DNA of 5,245 nucleotides, from the NCBI GenBank assembly GCA_023230245.1, contig JALNXT010000127.1, forward strand, positions 1-5,245, given 5' to 3'. Shown piece by piece: positions 2,756 to 5,245 of this stretch; positions within the stretch are counted from its first letter, which is position 1, and every line of letters starts with the position of its first letter. The position numbers and the translations under genes are program-made. Origin of the DNA: Candidatus Cloacimonadota bacterium. GTDB lineage: Bacteria; Cloacimonadota; Cloacimonadia; Cloacimonadales; Cloacimonadaceae. The notes beneath the pieces were generated by a model, which was not told the DNA's origin, did not search any database, and worked only from the letters and a program-made list of their open reading frames with translations.

Positions 2756-5245
2756 ATGAACACACAACGTTTTACCATTAAATCTCAAGAGATGATTACC
2801 GCAATGCAGGAACTCGCTTCCAGCAGGGGGCATCAGGAAATTAGAGATTTACACATGCTGCTGGCGATGCTGGCGCAGGATGATACCTTGGTGCAGCCGA
2901 TCATGCAGAAGCTGGAAGTACCCATTGCTGCGGTGCAGACCGCAATAGAGAACGCCTTGCAGAAATTACCGCGCATTAGCGGAACTTCACAGCAGTATCT
3001 TTCCCAGGAAGTGTTGGATATTTTGCACCAGGCGGAAAAAGAGGCAGATCAGCTTCAGGACGATTATATCAGCCTGGAACACTTGCTGTTGGGGTTGCTT
3101 GCCAAAGGGAAAGAAGCTGCCAATATCCTTAAATCCAATGGCTTGCAACAAAACAAACTATTGCATGCCTTAAAAGAGCTGCGTGGCAACCAAAGGGTGG
3201 ACGACCAGAATCCGGAAGCGAAGTTTCAGGCTTTGGAGAAATATACCCGCAATCTGACCCGTCTTGCCCGCACCGATAAACTTGATCCCGTGATCGGGCG
3301 TGATGAAGAAATTCGCCGCAGCATCCAGATTCTCTCTCGCCGACGCAAGAACAACCCCATCTTAATTGGCGAACCCGGGGTGGGCAAAACTGCCATTGCC
3401 GAAGGCTTAGCCTTGCGGATAATAGCCCGTGATGTGCCAGAAAACCTGAAAGATAAAGAGCTGTTAGAGCTGGATATGGCATCTCTGATTGCCGGCGCAA
3501 AGTTCCGCGGAGAGTTTGAAGAACGCTTGAAAGCGGTGCTCTCGGAGGTGGAGAAATCTGCCGGTAAAGTTATCCTGTTTATAGACGAATTACACACCGT
3601 GGTGGGAGCCGGAGCAGCGGAAGGTTCTGTGGATGCTTCCAACATGTTAAAGCCAGCACTGGCAAGGGGCAGTTTGCATTGCATAGGTGCCACAACTTTG
3701 GATGAATACCGCAAGTATATCGAAAAAGATGCTGCGCTGGAGAGGCGCTTTCAGCCAGTGTTGATCGCAGAGCCAAGTGTGGAAGATACTATTTCCATCT
3801 TGCGTGGAATACGCGAAAAGTATGAGGTGCATCATGGGGTGCGGATTACCGATAATGCACTGGTAGCCGCTGCTCAGATGTCAGAACGCTATATTGCGGA
3901 TCGCTTTTTGCCCGATAAAGCTATAGACCTGATCGATGAAGCTTGCGCCAGGCTGCGGATGGAGATAGATTCACTGCCAGTGGAATTGGACGAATCCGAA
4001 CGCAGATTGAGGCAGCTTGAGATTGAACGCCTGTCTCTGGCAAAAGAAACCGACCAGCTTTCGCAAGACAGGCTGGAAAAGATAAAGACCGAAATTGCTC
4101 AGCTTAGCGAGCTTGATAAATCCTTACGCCTGCGTTGGGAACATGAAAAGCTAAATTTGGATAAAATAAGAGAGCTTAAAACGGAAATTGACAGCTTGAA
4201 AAGTGCCGCCGATAAAGCAGAACGTGAAGGGAACTACGAAAAGACCGCCGAATTACGTTATGGCACTATAATCCAAAAAGAAAAAGAATTGCAGGAACTT
4301 AGCTCCAAGTTATCCTTGAACAATGCCGATAGCCTGCTGAAAGAACAGGTTGATGAAGAAATGGTGGCGGAAGTGGTATCCAAATGGACAGGCATCCCTG
4401 TTTCCAAGCTGGCGGAAAGCGAAAGGCAGAAACTGCTGGAACTCGAAGGAGTTTTGGCAAAACGGGTGGTTGGACAGGAAGAAGGCATCACCGCGCTGGC
4501 AAATGCTATTCGGCGCAGTCAAAGCGGACTTAGCGACGAAAACCGTCCCATCGGCTCGTTTATCTTTCTGGGTCCCACGGGTGTAGGTAAAACAGAACTG
4601 GCAAAGGCTTTGGCGAGCTATCTCTTCGATACCGAAAAGGCTCTCTTAAGGCTTGATATGAGCGAGTTTATGGAGAAACACAGCGTCTCCAGATTGATCG
4701 GCGCACCTCCAGGATATGTGGGCTACGAAGAAGGTGGATACCTTACGGAAGCGATCAGAAGGCGTCCTTACAGCGTGCTGCTCTTAGATGAAATCGAAAA
4801 GGCGCACCCGGATGTATTTAATATCCTGTTGCAGATCTTGGATGAGGGCAGGCTTACCGATGGGAAGGGGCGAACGGTGGATTTCAGGCACAGTGTGATC
4901 ATCTTAACCAGTAACATCGCTTCGCAGGAGATATTTGAAGCCTCTGACAGTAGTTTGGAAACGCTTAAACCGAAGCTGATGAGCATATTGCAGCAATACT
5001 TCCGTCCGGAGTTTTTGAACCGGCTGGATGATATTATCGTGTTTCACCGCTTAAATCCCGAACATATCCGCAAGATTGTTTTGCTTCAGCTTGCGATACT
5101 GGCAGCCAGACTGGAAAAACAAAACTTGCAGATCAGCTTTTCCGAAGGCTTGGTGGATTATATTGCCAAGACAGGATACGATCCCGCTTTCGGAGCAAGA
5201 CCACTAAAAAGGTTAATTCAGAAGGATCTGGAAGACGCTCTGGCA
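2756..5245 (+). CDS. clpB: ATP-dependent disaggregase ClpB (Hsp100), 3' end outside window
   Basis: 830 uninterrupted codons run to the right edge. Motif positions track E. coli ClpB (857 aa) within a residue or so, so roughly 30 C-terminal residues are missing. Order: Clp N-domain (about 1-145); NBD1 with Walker A G205-EPGVGKT (K211), pore loop A248-K-F250-R-G, Walker B D277-E278 and arginine fingers R330-R331; a coiled-coil middle domain (about 402-525) with Tyr502 in its conserved RYG; NBD2 with Walker A G606-PTGVGKT (K612), pore tyrosine Y654 (GYVGY), Walker B D678-E679, sensor-1 N720, arginine finger R756 and sensor-2 G813-A-R815. All ATPase residues are present, so the enzyme should be active. 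ClpB hexamers in the cytosol thread aggregated proteins through the pore together with DnaK; the full middle domain marks ClpB rather than ClpA or ClpC. The pore-loop-1 aromatic is Phe250 rather than the usual Tyr. The gene has its own promoter and Shine-Dalgarno sequence. Confidence 0.97.
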   Translation, partial: MNTQRFTIKSQEMITAMQELASSRGHQEIRDLHMLLAMLAQDDTLVQPIMQKLEVPIAAVQTAIENALQKLPRISGTSQQYLSQEVLDILHQAEKEADQLQDDYISLEHLLLGLLAKGKEAANILKSNGLQQNKLLHALKELRGNQRVDDQNPEAKFQALEKYTRNLTRLARTDKLDPVIGRDEEIRRSIQILSRRRKNNPILIGEPGVGKTAIAEGLALRIIARDVPENLKDKELLELDMASLIAGAKFRGEFEERLKAVLSEVEKSAGKVILFIDELHTVVGAGAAEGSVDASNMLKPALARGSLHCIGATTLDEYRKYIEKDAALERRFQPVLIAEPSVEDTISILRGIREKYEVHHGVRITDNALVAAAQMSERYIADRFLPDKAIDLIDEACARLRMEIDSLPVELDESERRLRQLEIERLSLAKETDQLSQDRLEKIKTEIAQLSELDKSLRLRWEHEKLNLDKIRELKTEIDSLKSAADKAEREGNYEKTAELRYGTIIQKEKELQELSSKLSLNNADSLLKEQVDEEMVAEVVSKWTGIPVSKLAESERQKLLELEGVLAKRVVGQEEGITALANAIRRSQSGLSDENRPIGSFIFLGPTGVGKTELAKALASYLFDTEKALLRLDMSEFMEKHSVSRLIGAPPGYVGYEEGGYLTEAIRRRPYSVLLLDEIEKAHPDVFNILLQILDEGRLTDGKGRTVDFRHSVIILTSNIASQEIFEASDSSLETLKPKLMSILQQYFRPEFLNRLDDIIVFHRLNPEHIRKIVLLQLAILAARLEKQNLQISFSEGLVDYIAKTGYDPAFGARPLKRLIQKDLEDALA

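Noticed and set aside
2373..2765. Minus-strand frame of 130 codons across the Nudix end and the gap
   Set aside because: It is antisense to Nudix, runs through the REPIN-like palindromes (giving R-rich repeats in translation), and covers the clpB promoter. No family is recognisable.
2533..2781. Plus-strand TTG frame of 82 codons in the gap before clpB
   Set aside because: Starts at a TTG without ribosome binding site, is made of repeat sequence, and overlaps the clpB start in another frame.
3129..3835. Several minus-strand frames (62-162 codons) inside clpB
   Set aside because: All lie opposite the conserved NBD1 coding sequence, overlap each other in different frames, and have compositions typical of antisense shadows.
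4258..4986. Short frames on both strands inside the second half of clpB
   Set aside because: They are out of frame with an intact, strongly conserved clpB reading frame and have no start signals.

Overview
The window reads as bacterial chromosome from a diderm (Gram-negative type) organism. It has moderate G+C, and all its genes lie on the + strand, separated by long, repeat-rich intergenic spaces. The exported PAP2 protein ends in an aromatic residue, which suits a cell with a periplasm and outer membrane. The gene style and the abundance of small intergenic palindromes remind me of uncultured FCB-group or Cloacimonadota-like bacteria. That placement is an impression only, since no marker gene here settles it.

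Layout. Positions 1-229 hold the 3' end of an unrecognised gene, closed by a clear intrinsic terminator (262-303). Positions 230-815 are non-coding. They carry a tandem array of a 126-bp unit (about 2.4 copies from 312), a 16-bp direct repeat, and an inverted copy of part of the unit at 691-718. Positions 816-1601 encode an exported PAP2-family phosphatase with a complete three-part active-site signature. Positions 1602-2013 are again non-coding and hold a cluster of three palindromes, two further hairpins and an 11-bp periodic repeat. Positions 2014-2529 encode a Nudix hydrolase with an N-terminal zinc ribbon and an atypical Nudix box. Positions 2530-2755 contain two inverted copies of a 16-bp palindrome about 100 bp apart (REPIN-like), then a promoter and a strong ribosome binding site. 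From 2756 to the right edge runs clpB, the Hsp100 disaggregase: 830 codons without a stop, truncated only by the window end.

How the genes relate. I see no operon linking them; each gap is over 200 bp and each gene probably has its own transcript. PAP2 phosphatase (envelope lipid or pyrophosphate turnover), Nudix (nucleotide-derivative hydrolysis) and ClpB (protein disaggregation with DnaK) are housekeeping or stress functions. I do not see a new multi-gene system. The most interesting material is the intergenic repeat content: several unrelated families of palindromes and tandem repeats fill nearly every gap.
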